Of a stretch of 64,000 bases of DNA, positions 42,269-51,369 are shown one piece after another. The notes below the pieces were generated by a model. It ran no database searches. It was not told where the DNA came from and was given only the letters and a program-made list of their open reading frames with translations. Made by a program: the position numbers and the translations under genes. Source of the DNA: Alistipes_A hominis (GTDB lineage Bacteria; Bacteroidota; Bacteroidia; Bacteroidales; Rikenellaceae); assembly GCF_014288115.1 (NCBI RefSeq), contig NZ_JACOOK010000002.1, forward strand, positions 525,916 to 589,915. The letters run 5' to 3'. The first letter of the stretch is position 1. Each line of letters starts with the position of its first letter.

Positions 42269-43275
42269 GCGTCGTCCTCCTTCTTTTCCTCGGTTTTGAT
42301 CGGTTCGATCTCGGCGGCGGGCTGTTCCACCTCGACCGCTTTGGTCTCTTCGATGAAATAGTAAGCGTCCGTGTAGACCGTTTCGTTCTGATCCGCATCC
42401 GGTGTGAATTTGGCGAATTTTACGAAATCGGCGGTGATCAGGATGTCTTTGAGCCGCTTGATCGATTTCTCCGGTAAGGATTCGCGGATCATCCTGTCCA
42501 AGATCTCTTGCGAAGTCATTTCCAGCGCTTTGACCGGGTAACGGGTGCTCAGGTATTCGCGCAGGATGTCGGTGATGCCGGTGTAATAGGCTTTTTGTTT
42601 CCCGCTTTGCCATAGTTTCTGCGAGTGCAGTTTTTCGAGCTGCCGGATCGCCGTTACGTGCGGCGGTTCGGCCGGGACGCGTTTGCCGCCGGACTGCCGT
42701 TTGCCGCGGAACCGTTTGACGAGCAGGAAGACGACCAGGGCGATCAGCGCGGCCCCGAGCAGACCCGTCAGCAAGTAGCCGCCGTATTCGCCGAACCGGA
42801 CGGGAACTTCGAGCGGGAGCTTGACGTCGTGGATCGTCTGCGTGGCCGTGTCGACCGACAGCGTATTGACGAAAATCCGCAGCGAATCCATCGACCACAA
42901 CGTGTCGATTATGTTTTTATTGATGTAAAGCACCGGGAACTTTCCGATACGGTAGTCGGCCTCTTCGAAACAGGTCAGCAAGTAGGATTTTTTCAGCGTA
43001 ATCCGGCGTCCGTCGGTTTTCAACGTATCGACGGGTCCTTCGGCGAGTATTTCGATGTCGGTCGAATCGCCGCCCAGATGTCCTCTGTCGAAAACGGGGA
43101 ATTCGACGACCTCCATCACGTCCTTGTCGACCTCGATGTCGAGCCGGAACTGGTCGCCGATCAACACCGAGTCGGCCGAGAACCGCGCCTCGACGGACGG
43201 CGTTTTCGGTTGTGCGGACAGCGAACCTGCGATCAGCAGCAGAGCTACGGTGAATATTTTTTTAACGTAAAACAT
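42265..43275 (-). CDS. Membrane protein of the moxR-bat operon, function unknown
   Basis: 336 residues. A signal peptide (LLLIAGSLSAQP) precedes a periplasmic beta-rich region (residues 25-170), one membrane helix near 172-192 (LLTGLLGAALIALVVFLLV) and a cytoplasmic basic and helical part ending in an acidic Glu/Lys tail. Similar proteins sit between DUF58 and BatA genes in other Bacteroidales. Its N-terminal region might do the job of the missing BatD, but that is a guess. It follows the DUF58 gene by 23 bases. Confidence 0.82.
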   Translation of the reverse strand: MFYVKKIFTVALLLIAGSLSAQPKTPSVEARFSADSVLIGDQFRLDIEVDKDVMEVVEFPVFDRGHLGGDSTDIEILAEGPVDTLKTDGRRITLKKSYLLTCFEEADYRIGKFPVLYINKNIIDTLWSMDSLRIFVNTLSVDTATQTIHDVKLPLEVPVRFGEYGGYLLTGLLGAALIALVVFLLVKRFRGKRQSGGKRVPAEPPHVTAIRQLEKLHSQKLWQSGKQKAYYTGITDILREYLSTRYPVKALEMTSQEILDRMIRESLPEKSIKRLKDILITADFVKFAKFTPDADQNETVYTDAYYFIEETKAVEVEQPAAEIEPIKTEEKKEDDA

Positions 43276-43298
43276 ACGGTTTGTCAGCTTGGCGCCGG

Positions 43299-44180
43299 TT
43301 ACCGGCGTTTAAAGAGTTTCATCAATGACGTGACATAGTCTTCTCCCGTCGCGATCTTCACGTTGTCGACCCGGCAGCGTTTCAACGACGAATCGATCAG
43401 CGCGCTGGTCTGTTCCCAGTTACGGGCGTAGGCGTCGCGGACGGCGCGCGAAGCCGTGTCGACCCACACTTTTTCGCCCGTCTCGGCGTCTTTCAGTTCG
43501 AGGATTCCCACATCCGGAAGCTGCTGTTCGCGGCGGTCGTAAACCCGGATTCCGACCATGTCGTGTTTGCCGGAGGCGATTTTCAGCGCGTCTTCGAACC
43601 GGGCGCGACCGTCGGCCGTGTCCATGAAGTCGGACAGTACGAAGGCCGTCGAACGTTTTTTCAGGATATTGGTCAGGTAGCGCAGCCCTTCGGAAATGTC
43701 CGTGCCGTTATTCTCGGGCATGAAGCTGATCAACTCCTTGATGATCATCAATACGTGCGCGCGGCCCTTTTTCGGCGGGATGAACTTTTCGACGCGGTCG
43801 CTGAAGAAGATGCAGCCCACCTTGTCGTTGTTCTGCGCGGCGGAAAAGGCCAGCACGGCGGCGATCTCGGTGATCGTGTTTTTCTTGAGCTTTTCGGTCG
43901 TGCCGAACATGCGCGAACCGCTGACGTCGATCAACAGCATCATCGTCAGCTCGCGCTCTTCCTCGTAGATCTTGATGTGCGGCTGGCGGCTGCGGGCGGT
44001 GACGTTCCAGTCGATATCGCGGACGTCGTCGCCCACGCGGTATTCGCGCACTTCGCTGAAGGCCATACCGCGCCCTTTGAAAGCGCTGTGGTATTTGCCG
44101 GCGAAGATATCGTTGCTCAGCCCCCGCGTCTTGATCTCGATCCTGCGGACCTGTTTGAGAATATCGCTGCTGCTCTCCAT
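43299..44180 (-). CDS. DUF58 domain protein of the moxR-bat operon
   Basis: 293 residues. The DUF58 signature YRVGDDVRDIDWNVTAR is at about residues 47-63, followed by a VWA-like fold (MLLIDVSGSRMFG). No membrane segments. Partner of the MoxR ATPase in all MoxR systems of this type. It starts 13 bases after moxR. Confidence 0.93.
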   Translation of the reverse strand: MESSSDILKQVRRIEIKTRGLSNDIFAGKYHSAFKGRGMAFSEVREYRVGDDVRDIDWNVTARSRQPHIKIYEEERELTMMLLIDVSGSRMFGTTEKLKKNTITEIAAVLAFSAAQNNDKVGCIFFSDRVEKFIPPKKGRAHVLMIIKELISFMPENNGTDISEGLRYLTNILKKRSTAFVLSDFMDTADGRARFEDALKIASGKHDMVGIRVYDRREQQLPDVGILELKDAETGEKVWVDTASRAVRDAYARNWEQTSALIDSSLKRCRVDNVKIATGEDYVTSLMKLFKRR

Positions 44181-44193
44181 GACGGTTTACGGA

Positions 44194-45192
44194 CTAAGGT
44201 ACTTCGACGTTGTTGAGGATTTCGGTGACGATCTCTTCGGTGGAGACGTTTTCGGCCTCAGCTTCGTAGGTCAGTCCGATACGGTGCCGCAGCACGTCGT
44301 GGCATACGGCGCGCACGTCCTCGGGGATCACGTAGCCGCGCCGCTTGATGAAGGCGTAGCTTTTGGCCGCCTTCGCCAGCGAAATGCTCGCGCGCGGCGA
44401 GCCGCCGTAGCTGATCAGCGAAGCGAGCCTCGCCATGTTGTATTCAGACGGTTCGCGCGTGGCGAAGATGATGTCTACGATGTATTTCTCGATTTTTTCG
44501 TCCATATAGACGTCGCTGACCACCTCGCGGGCTTTCAGAATGTCTTCCGGCGCGATGACCCGGTTCGGTTTGGGCAGCCCGCCGCCCAGCATGTTCAGTC
44601 GCATGATGTCGCGTTCTTCTTGTTTCTTCGGATAGGTGATCCGCGCTTTCAGCATGAAACGGTCGACCTGCGCTTCGGGCAACGGGTAGGTGCCTTCCTG
44701 TTCGAGCGGGTTCTGCGTGGCCAGTACGAGGAACGGTTCCGGCAGTTTGTAGGTCGTGTCCCCGATGGTAACCTGACGCTCCTGCATTGCTTCGAGCAGC
44801 GCGCTCTGCACTTTGGCCGGGGAGCGGTTGATTTCGTCGGCCAGGATGAAGTTGGCGAAGATCGGCCCCTTCTTCACCGAAAACTCTTCGGTCTTCTGGC
44901 TGTATATCAGCGTACCGATCAGGTCGGCCGGCAACAGGTCGGGGGTGAACTGGATGCGGCTGAAGTGGGCGTTCACGGCCTGCGCCAGCGTCGTGATGGC
45001 CAGCGTCTTGGCCAGTCCCGGGACGCCTTCCAACAGGATGTGGCCGTTCGACAGCAGGCCGATCAGCAGCGTGTCAACCAGGTGTTTCTGGCCGACGATC
45101 ACCTTGCTCATCTCCAGGTTCAGCGTATCGACGAAGACGCTTTCGCGCTCGATCCGCTCGTTGAGTTCCTTGATATTGATTACTTCACTCAT
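44194..45192 (-). CDS. moxR: MoxR-family AAA+ ATPase
   Basis: 332 residues starting MSEVINIKELNER. Walker A GVPGLAKT, Walker B FILADEINR and sensor region PFLVLATQNPLEQEGTYPLP are intact, with the C-terminal lid (YGGSPRASISLAKAAKSYA). MoxR ATPases act as chaperones on VWA-domain partners, here the DUF58, BatA and BatB proteins. In-frame codons upstream (24) lack family similarity and are not used. It is the first gene of the operon. Confidence 0.95.
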   Translation of the reverse strand: MSEVINIKELNERIERESVFVDTLNLEMSKVIVGQKHLVDTLLIGLLSNGHILLEGVPGLAKTLAITTLAQAVNAHFSRIQFTPDLLPADLIGTLIYSQKTEEFSVKKGPIFANFILADEINRSPAKVQSALLEAMQERQVTIGDTTYKLPEPFLVLATQNPLEQEGTYPLPEAQVDRFMLKARITYPKKQEERDIMRLNMLGGGLPKPNRVIAPEDILKAREVVSDVYMDEKIEKYIVDIIFATREPSEYNMARLASLISYGGSPRASISLAKAAKSYAFIKRRGYVIPEDVRAVCHDVLRHRIGLTYEAEAENVSTEEIVTEILNNVEVP

Positions 45193-45262
45193 ATCTTGAA
45201 AAATTACGTATAATCCGTATGCCGTTCTCTGTTTCGGGCATTGATTTAAACGATTGACACGC

Positions 45263-45270
45263 AAATTTAT
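45263..45270 (-). promoter_or_regulatory. Candidate -7 box (TAAATTTG) for the moxR-bat operon
   Basis: TAAATTTG on the minus strand, 70 bases upstream of the moxR ATG, in the AT-rich spacer shared with the helicase gene. No TTG at -33. Confidence 0.35.
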
Positions 45271-45407
45271 TGTAAAATTTTTAATTTATGCCCTCTTGTG
45301 CCAAATTTCAGACCGTTATCCGTTTCGGCGGTCGTTTGCGCGCCGTCCGCCGGAGGGATTTGCTCTCCGAAGGGACGTTTTTGCGAAAATTTCCGGATTC
45401 TAATGCT

Positions 45408-45415
45408 TACCTTTG
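45408..45415 (+). promoter_or_regulatory. Candidate -7 box (TACCTTTG) for the helicase gene
   Basis: TACCTTTG lies 11 bases before the ATG at 45427, with TTTG at 45380-45383 (24-base spacer, a little long). The transcript would start within a few bases of the ATG. Confidence 0.45.
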
Positions 45416-45426
45416 CGGCGTTAATA

Positions 45427-47928
45427 ATGTCGATCGTTGTGTCTGAATATATCCAAAAACTGAACGATGCGCAGCGCGAGGCCGTCGTCAACTTCCGGTG
45501 TCCGTCGCTGATCGTGGCCGGGGCCGGTTCCGGCAAAACCCGCGTGTTGACCTGCCGCATCGCCTATATGCTCGAACAGGGCGTAGCCCCCGATACGATC
45601 CTCGCGCTGACTTTCACGAACAAAGCGGCGGCCGAGATGCGCGAACGGATCGGGCAGTTGCTGTCGCCGCAGGCCACTCGCCGGATCTGGATGGGAACGT
45701 TCCACTCGCTGTTCTCGCGCATCCTGCGCGCCGAGGCCGACAAGCTGGGCTATCCCTCTTCCTACACGATCTACGACGCGTCGGACGCCCGCAACCTGGT
45801 CAAGCAGATCATCCGCGAGATGAATCTCAGCGACGAGACTTACAAGCCCGGCGATATCGCCGCCCGGATCTCGCTGGCGAAGAACAACCTGATCACGCCG
45901 GGCGCTTACGAGGCGAACGCTTCGTTGCAGGCCGAAGACCGGGAACGCCGCCGACCGCAGTTCGTCGATATTTATAAACTCTACGTGCAGAAATGCAGGC
46001 AGAACGGGGCGATGGATTTCGACGACCTGCTGCTCAATACGAATATCCTGTTCAAAGATTTTCCGGACGTGCTGGCCCGCTACCAGGCGCAGTTCCGCTA
46101 CATTCTGGTCGATGAGTATCAGGATACCAATTTCGCGCAGTACGTGATTATCCGGCGGTTGGCCGAGCAGCATTCGAACGTCTGCGTCGTCGGCGACGAT
46201 GCGCAGAGCATCTACTCGTTTCGCGGAGCGAAGATCGAAAACATCCTGCGGTTCCGCAACGACTTTCCGGATGCGCGGATTTTCAAGCTCGAACAGAATT
46301 ACCGTTCGACGCAGACGATCGTCGATGCGGCGAACAGTATCATCGAAAAAAATACGAAGCAGATCCGCAAACGCTCCTTCTCGACTGCCGAGCAGGGCGA
46401 AAAAATCAAGGTGATCAAGGCCTATACCGATAAGGAGGAGGCGATCCTGATTGCCGGCGACATCGCTTCGACGGTGCGAGAAAAGGATCTTTCTTACAGC
46501 GAGATAGCGATTCTGTACCGTACCAATGCGCAGTCGCGCTCGCTCGAGGAGTCGCTCCGCGGGCGAAACATTCCCTATAAAATCTACGGCGGCGTGTCGT
46601 TCTACCAACGCAAGGAGATCAAGGATTTGCTGGCTTACGTGCGCTTGGTCGTGAACCCGAAAGACGACGAGGCGTTCCGCCGGGTAATCAACACCCCGGC
46701 GCGCGGGATCGGCGACGTGACGGTGAACCGGATTGCGGCAGCCGCGGCGGAACGGAATCTGAGCCTGTGGGAAGCGGTCAGCACGCTTTCGTCGGACGAT
46801 ATGGAGATGAAAGGGGCCGCCGGTAAAAAAGTGACCGCTTTTGCGGGGATGATCGGCGAGTTGTCCGGTATGCGGGCCACGGCCGAAGCTTACGAGCTCG
46901 GTCTGGAAATCGCCGTCCGTTCCGGAATTATCGGAACCTACAAAATGCAGCAGACCCCGGAAGCGGTCAGCGCGCTGGAAAATATCGAAGAGCTGATCAA
47001 CTCGGTCAGGGCCTATACCGACGAACAAAAGCGGATCGCGGCCGAATCGGGCGACGACGCGCAGGCGCGCGTGACGCTCGACGAATGGCTGCAAAACGTT
47101 GCGCTGCTGACCGATATGGACAACGAGAAGCCCGAAGAGCGCAACAAAGTGACGATGATGACGGTGCATGGCGCCAAAGGGCTTGAGTTCGAATACGTGT
47201 ACGTGGCGGGACTGGAAGAGAACTTGTTCCCGAGCATGATGAGCCTCGGCAACGAGGAGGGGCTCGAAGAGGAGCGCCGGCTGTTTTACGTGGCGTTGAC
47301 GCGGGCCAAACGGGGAGCGGTGCTCTCGTTCGCCGAGTCGCGTTTTAAATGGGGCGAAATGACTTTTTGCCGGCCCAGCCGTTTTCTCGGCGAGATCGAC
47401 CCGAAGTTTCTCGACATCCAGTTCGACGCCGACGACCTGTCGGCGCCGGAAGGAGGGAACGACGCTCCGGTGCGGACGGCATACGGCGGCCGGGGCGGTT
47501 ACCGGAAACAGGAAGCCGGGCGCAAGGATTATACGGGGAACGCCCGGACGTATTATTCCGGCCGGGAGCAGTCCCGCGGGGAACGTTCGTCCGAACGTCC
47601 TGCGCAGGGAGGGTTTCGACATGCGGCGGCTCCTGTCCGGGAGATGTCGCCGGTCGTGCCCGACAGCCGTTTCCGCAGCGTGGGCAGCCGCCCGCAGGTC
47701 GAACCGGAGCAGCGGATTCCGTCCGCTCCCCGTCCGGCGGAAAGTGCCGGCGCGGGAGACGAGTTCGAGGTCGGAATGTTGGTGCGGCACGACAAATTCG
47801 GAACGGGACGCGTGACGCAGGTCGAGGAGTGGTCGGGCGACGTGAAAATTACGGTCGAGTTCGACGGAGCGGGACGGAAAACGCTGCTCCGGCGGTTCGC
47901 GAAGTTGACCCCGTTGCGGCGGGGGTGA
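45427..47928 (+). CDS. pcrA: ATP-dependent DNA helicase of the PcrA/UvrD type
   Basis: 833 residues starting MSIVVSEYIQKLNDAQREAV; the frame is open 43 codons further but without family similarity, and the promoter box overlaps that part. Superfamily 1A 3'-5' helicase for nucleotide excision and replication repair. Motif I AGAGSGKTR, II VDEYQDTNFAQY, III GDDAQSIYSFRGA, IV EQNYRSTQ, V VHGAKGLEFEYVYVAGL and VI YVALTRAKRG are all present. The tail (about 690-790) is low-complexity and ends in a Tudor-like domain (VRHDKFGTGRVTQVEEW). Confidence 0.95.
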   Translation: MSIVVSEYIQKLNDAQREAVVNFRCPSLIVAGAGSGKTRVLTCRIAYMLEQGVAPDTILALTFTNKAAAEMRERIGQLLSPQATRRIWMGTFHSLFSRILRAEADKLGYPSSYTIYDASDARNLVKQIIREMNLSDETYKPGDIAARISLAKNNLITPGAYEANASLQAEDRERRRPQFVDIYKLYVQKCRQNGAMDFDDLLLNTNILFKDFPDVLARYQAQFRYILVDEYQDTNFAQYVIIRRLAEQHSNVCVVGDDAQSIYSFRGAKIENILRFRNDFPDARIFKLEQNYRSTQTIVDAANSIIEKNTKQIRKRSFSTAEQGEKIKVIKAYTDKEEAILIAGDIASTVREKDLSYSEIAILYRTNAQSRSLEESLRGRNIPYKIYGGVSFYQRKEIKDLLAYVRLVVNPKDDEAFRRVINTPARGIGDVTVNRIAAAAAERNLSLWEAVSTLSSDDMEMKGAAGKKVTAFAGMIGELSGMRATAEAYELGLEIAVRSGIIGTYKMQQTPEAVSALENIEELINSVRAYTDEQKRIAAESGDDAQARVTLDEWLQNVALLTDMDNEKPEERNKVTMMTVHGAKGLEFEYVYVAGLEENLFPSMMSLGNEEGLEEERRLFYVALTRAKRGAVLSFAESRFKWGEMTFCRPSRFLGEIDPKFLDIQFDADDLSAPEGGNDAPVRTAYGGRGGYRKQEAGRKDYTGNARTYYSGREQSRGERSSERPAQGGFRHAAAPVREMSPVVPDSRFRSVGSRPQVEPEQRIPSAPRPAESAGAGDEFEVGMLVRHDKFGTGRVTQVEEWSGDVKITVEFDGAGRKTLLRRFAKLTPLRRG

Positions 47929-48041
47929 CGGGTCGCGTCCGGCCTGTGCCGGCCGTCGGACGGTATGGAATGGGTAAGGCGGATGAAAGTCGACCGAAAG
48001 GTTTCTGCGTATTGTATTTTTATTTAGACTAGTTCCTGAAA

Positions 48042-48413
48042 ATGTACGGTATATTTCTGATTTTGTTGTTTTATCTGCTGGGATGCTTCGTCGCGGCCCT
48101 GATCGGGAATTTCGTTCCGGGCAGCGTGATCGGGATGATCCTGCTTTTCTGTGCGCTGTCGCTGAAGTGGGTGCGTCCGGGGCATGTGAAAAAGGTGTCG
48201 ATGTTCCTGCTCGACAACATGATGTTGTTCTTTATTCCGGTCGGCGTCGGACTGATCACGTCCTACACGTTGCTGAGCCGCTACATGCTGGCCATCATCG
48301 TGGCTTCGTTGGTCAGCACGGTGCTGGTGATCGCGGTGGTCGGGCTGGTGGAGCAGAAACTGGAGTCGAAAAAACGGTCTAAAAAAGAAGATGATGATAA
48401 AGGAGATCGCTGA
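48042..48413 (+). CDS. lrgA: CidA/LrgA family membrane protein
   Basis: 123 residues, four hydrophobic helices and a charged Lys/Asp tail. The family motif VPGSVIGMILLF is at about residues 25-36. LrgA/CidA proteins are holin-like and have been linked to murein hydrolase control, pyruvate or glycolate transport in other bacteria. It overlaps lrgB by 23 bases. Confidence 0.93.
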   Translation: MYGIFLILLFYLLGCFVAALIGNFVPGSVIGMILLFCALSLKWVRPGHVKKVSMFLLDNMMLFFIPVGVGLITSYTLLSRYMLAIIVASLVSTVLVIAVVGLVEQKLESKKRSKKEDDDKGDR

Positions 48414-49086
48414 TTCGCAGGTGTTCTTGCTGACGCTGACCGTCGGCGTTTACATCGGCGCGATGTGGTTGCGCCGCAAGGTCAACTGGGCGCTGTTGCA
48501 TCCGATTTTCGTTTCGATCGTCGTGCTGATCGCCTTTTTGCGGCTGAGCGGGATCGAATACGAGCATTACATGCGGCAGACGCAGGTGATCGATTTTCTG
48601 TTGGGATTGTCGGTCGTCGCGCTCGGGTATATCCTGCACGATCAGATTTACAACATCCGGGGGAACGTGATTTCGATCGTCGTGGCGATCCTGGTCGGCA
48701 GCGCCGTGGGGATCGTCAGCGTCGCGTTGATCGCCCGTTGGATGGGGGCCGAGCCAGCCGTAGTCGCTTCGCTCGAACCGAAGTCGGTTACGACGGCGAT
48801 CGCGCTGTCGGTGTCGGCCAACTCGGGCGGGATTCCGGCCCTGACGTCCGTGGCGGTAATCGTGGTCGGCGTGTTCGGCGGCATCGTCGGGCCGTGGGTG
48901 CTCCGCCGGGTCGGCGTCGAAAGCCGGATCGCCAAAGGACTGGCGATGGGCGCGGCGGCTCATGCGCTCGGAACGGCCCGCGCGATGGAACTGGGGGCCG
49001 TCGAGGGGGCTATCAGCGGGTTGGCCATCGGGTTGATGGGGCTGGCTACGGCGATCCTCGTTCCGATCCTTGGAAAAATATTGTAA
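48391..49086 (+). CDS. lrgB: LrgB family membrane protein
   Basis: 231 residues with six to seven helices. The family core LEPKSVTTAIALSVS and GIVGPWVLRRV and the conserved GAAAHALGTARAMELG are present. It is the usual partner of LrgA and is translationally coupled to it by the overlapping start. Confidence 0.94.
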   Translation: MMIKEIADSQVFLLTLTVGVYIGAMWLRRKVNWALLHPIFVSIVVLIAFLRLSGIEYEHYMRQTQVIDFLLGLSVVALGYILHDQIYNIRGNVISIVVAILVGSAVGIVSVALIARWMGAEPAVVASLEPKSVTTAIALSVSANSGGIPALTSVAVIVVGVFGGIVGPWVLRRVGVESRIAKGLAMGAAAHALGTARAMELGAVEGAISGLAIGLMGLATAILVPILGKIL

Positions 49087-49144
49087 CTTTGTCATTGTCA
49101 TAGAATAATCTATCCGGTTTCGAATTATTTAAAATCGATTTGCC

Positions 49145-49786
49145 ATGAGACTGACTGAACGATACGCCCGAATCCTGGAATGGTTTCAGCAGAATATGCC
49201 CGTCGCCGAGAGCGAATTGCGCTACAAAGACCCGTACCAATTGCTGGTGGCGGTCATCCTGTCGGCGCAGTGCACCGACAAACGGGTCAACATGACTACT
49301 CCGGCGCTGTTCGAGCGTTTCCCGACCCCGCAACGCATGGCCGAAGCGACGCCCGAGGAGATCTATCCTTATATCAAAAGTATTTCTTATCCGAACAACA
49401 AGGCGAAAAACCTGGCCGGCATGGCGCGGATGCTGGTGTCGGAGTTCGGCGGAGAGGTGCCGTCCGACCTCGATCAGTTGCAGCGATTGCCGGGCGTGGG
49501 GCGCAAGACGGCCAACGTGATCGGGATCGTCGTTTTCAACGAGGCCGTGATGCCGGTGGACACGCACGTGTTCCGGGTGTCCGACCGGTTGGGGCTGACC
49601 ACGGGGGCCAAAACGCCGTTGCAGACCGAGCATCAGCTGACGGCACATATTCCCCCCGAATTGCTCCCGATCGCGCACCACTGGCTGATCCTGCACGGGC
49701 GTTACGTATGCCAGGCCCGTAGACCCAAATGCGATCAGTGCGGCCTGACTCCGTGGTGTCGTTATTACGGGCGAAAGGAAAAGTGA
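49145..49786 (+). CDS. nth: Endonuclease III
   Basis: 213 residues. Base-excision repair glycosylase/AP lyase for oxidised pyrimidines. The catalytic Lys is in LSAQCTDKRVN, the helix-hairpin-helix is LPGVGRKTANVIG, the catalytic Asp is in VDTHVFRVSDRL, and a 4Fe-4S cluster is bound by C-X6-C-X2-C-X5-C near the C-terminus (CQARRPKCDQC). A TAACTTTG box lies 53 bases upstream. Confidence 0.97.
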   Translation: MRLTERYARILEWFQQNMPVAESELRYKDPYQLLVAVILSAQCTDKRVNMTTPALFERFPTPQRMAEATPEEIYPYIKSISYPNNKAKNLAGMARMLVSEFGGEVPSDLDQLQRLPGVGRKTANVIGIVVFNEAVMPVDTHVFRVSDRLGLTTGAKTPLQTEHQLTAHIPPELLPIAHHWLILHGRYVCQARRPKCDQCGLTPWCRYYGRKEK

Positions 49787-49789
49787 TTT

Positions 49790-49823
49790 TTTGCGACGAT
49801 CTGCCGATAATTTACTATTTTTG
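49790..49823 (+). promoter_or_regulatory. Promoter candidate for the S41 protease gene
   Basis: TTTG (49790-49793), a 22-base spacer and TATTTTTG (49816-49823) match both elements of the Bacteroidota promoter, though the -33 element overlaps the end of nth. The ATG at 49896 is 72 bases further. Confidence 0.5.
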
Positions 49824-49895
49824 TAAAATGCCGGATCAGGCTGCCTTCGGGCGGTCGGCGTCCGGGGACGGAATTGTCGGATTAAAACCGGAGTT

Positions 49896-51353
49896 ATGAA
49901 CGGACTGAAAGGGTGGTTTGCCGTGCTGGCGGGTTTGGCGCTGATATCCTGTGCCAAAGGCCCTTCGGAAGGGGGAGCGTCCGATCCTGCTACGGATGCC
50001 GCCGCCAACCGCTGGATCTATTCGCAGATGATCCGGCAGTACCTCTATAACGATTATACGAAGACGATAACTCCCGATTACAACCAGTCGTGCGAAAACT
50101 TTTTCACCGGACTGTTGTCCTCGCGTCCGACCGACAACGACGGGAAACATACCGGGACGGATAACTATTTTTACTCGTCTATGGAGCGTAGCGGAACGTC
50201 GAAAACGGCCGTTTCGGGCAAGGTCGCCACTTACGGGATCGAATACAAGTGCTATTATACCGACTATTCCAGAACGTATGTGGCGGCCCGGGTGCAGTTC
50301 GTGGTGAAGGGATCGCCCGCCGATAGAGCCGGAATACGGCGCGGGGACTGGATCTGTCTGGTCGACGGAAAACCGATCGGGTCGAACAACACGTCGGTAC
50401 TGCGGCGGGGCGGAGCGGTCACGCTGTGGGTGGAGCGGATGGAAAAAACGATGCAGGGCGGGTTCGAAATTTATCAAACCGTTTACGAGAAATCCGTTTC
50501 GATGGACGCCGCCGAAACGCTGGACGTCTCTCCGGTACTGACCGATACGCTGATCGTACGCGGTTCCCGGCGGATCGGTTATCTCGTATACAACGAATTC
50601 CTGTCGGAGCCTGCCGGGGCGTCGGACGGGCGGTACGACGAACAACTCAAAGCGGTATTCACCGATTTCAAACGACAGCATATCAACGAACTGGTGCTGG
50701 ATCTTCGTTATAACGGCGGCGGTTACGTCAATACTTGTCGGTTGCTGTGCAGCATGATCGCGCCGCAGAGCGCGCTGGGACAGGTTTTCTGCATCGAACG
50801 TTTCAACGACGACCTGCATGCGCTGTACGGCGAGACGGTGCTGCGGTTCCTGCCGGAAGGCGAGGTGGGCGGCTGCAACCTGAATCTCGCCCGGCTTTAT
50901 GTGCTGACCGGCCCGTGGACGGCTTCGTCGAGCGAGTTGGTGATCAACAACCTGCGGCCGTATATGCCGGTGAAGGTGGTGGGAACGACGACGGAAGGAA
51001 AAAACGTAGGATCGTCGGAGATCCGGTCGAACGTTTACGGGATCGTTTTACGTCCGATTACCGGCCGGGCTTTCAACCGCGATTACGAATCGGATTACGC
51101 GGACGGTTTCGATCCCGATTATCCGGCGGACGACGACGATAATCAGGATCAGATGCTCGAATTGGGCGATCCGGACGAGTTCGTATTGCAGTATGCCTTG
51201 GCGGACATAGCCGGGTCGCCGGTCGCCGCGACGTCGAAGGCGGACGACCTGCTGCGCGGGCCTTATACGCCGGCGGGCGAACCGCAGCCGGAAGGAAGGA
51301 TACGGGGGATGATATTTACGGCTCCGGGAGGAACGGACGGGCCGTTCGATTAA
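49896..51353 (+). CDS. S41-family peptidase lipoprotein with PDZ domain
   Basis: 485 residues with a lipoprotein signal (LAGLALISC). An N-terminal helical part (residues 30-90) precedes a PDZ domain (about 105-185: GSPADRAGIRRGDWICLVDG), then the tail-specific protease fold with IGYLVYNEFL, LVLDLRYNGGGYV and the Ser nucleophile region TGPWTASSSELVINN. The expected Lys of the S41 dyad may be in VVGTTTEGKNVG. A long acidic C-terminal extension (DDDDNQDQ) follows. It acts on the periplasmic or outer face; the substrate is unknown. Confidence 0.9.
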   Translation: MNGLKGWFAVLAGLALISCAKGPSEGGASDPATDAAANRWIYSQMIRQYLYNDYTKTITPDYNQSCENFFTGLLSSRPTDNDGKHTGTDNYFYSSMERSGTSKTAVSGKVATYGIEYKCYYTDYSRTYVAARVQFVVKGSPADRAGIRRGDWICLVDGKPIGSNNTSVLRRGGAVTLWVERMEKTMQGGFEIYQTVYEKSVSMDAAETLDVSPVLTDTLIVRGSRRIGYLVYNEFLSEPAGASDGRYDEQLKAVFTDFKRQHINELVLDLRYNGGGYVNTCRLLCSMIAPQSALGQVFCIERFNDDLHALYGETVLRFLPEGEVGGCNLNLARLYVLTGPWTASSSELVINNLRPYMPVKVVGTTTEGKNVGSSEIRSNVYGIVLRPITGRAFNRDYESDYADGFDPDYPADDDDNQDQMLELGDPDEFVLQYALADIAGSPVAATSKADDLLRGPYTPAGEPQPEGRIRGMIFTAPGGTDGPFD

Positions 51354-51369
51354 AAAAAGAAAAATTTTT

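Noticed and set aside
45421..47790. 789-codon open frame on the minus strand opposite the helicase gene
   Set aside because: Antisense shadow of a GC-rich gene; His/Arg/Gly-rich with no recognisable motif.
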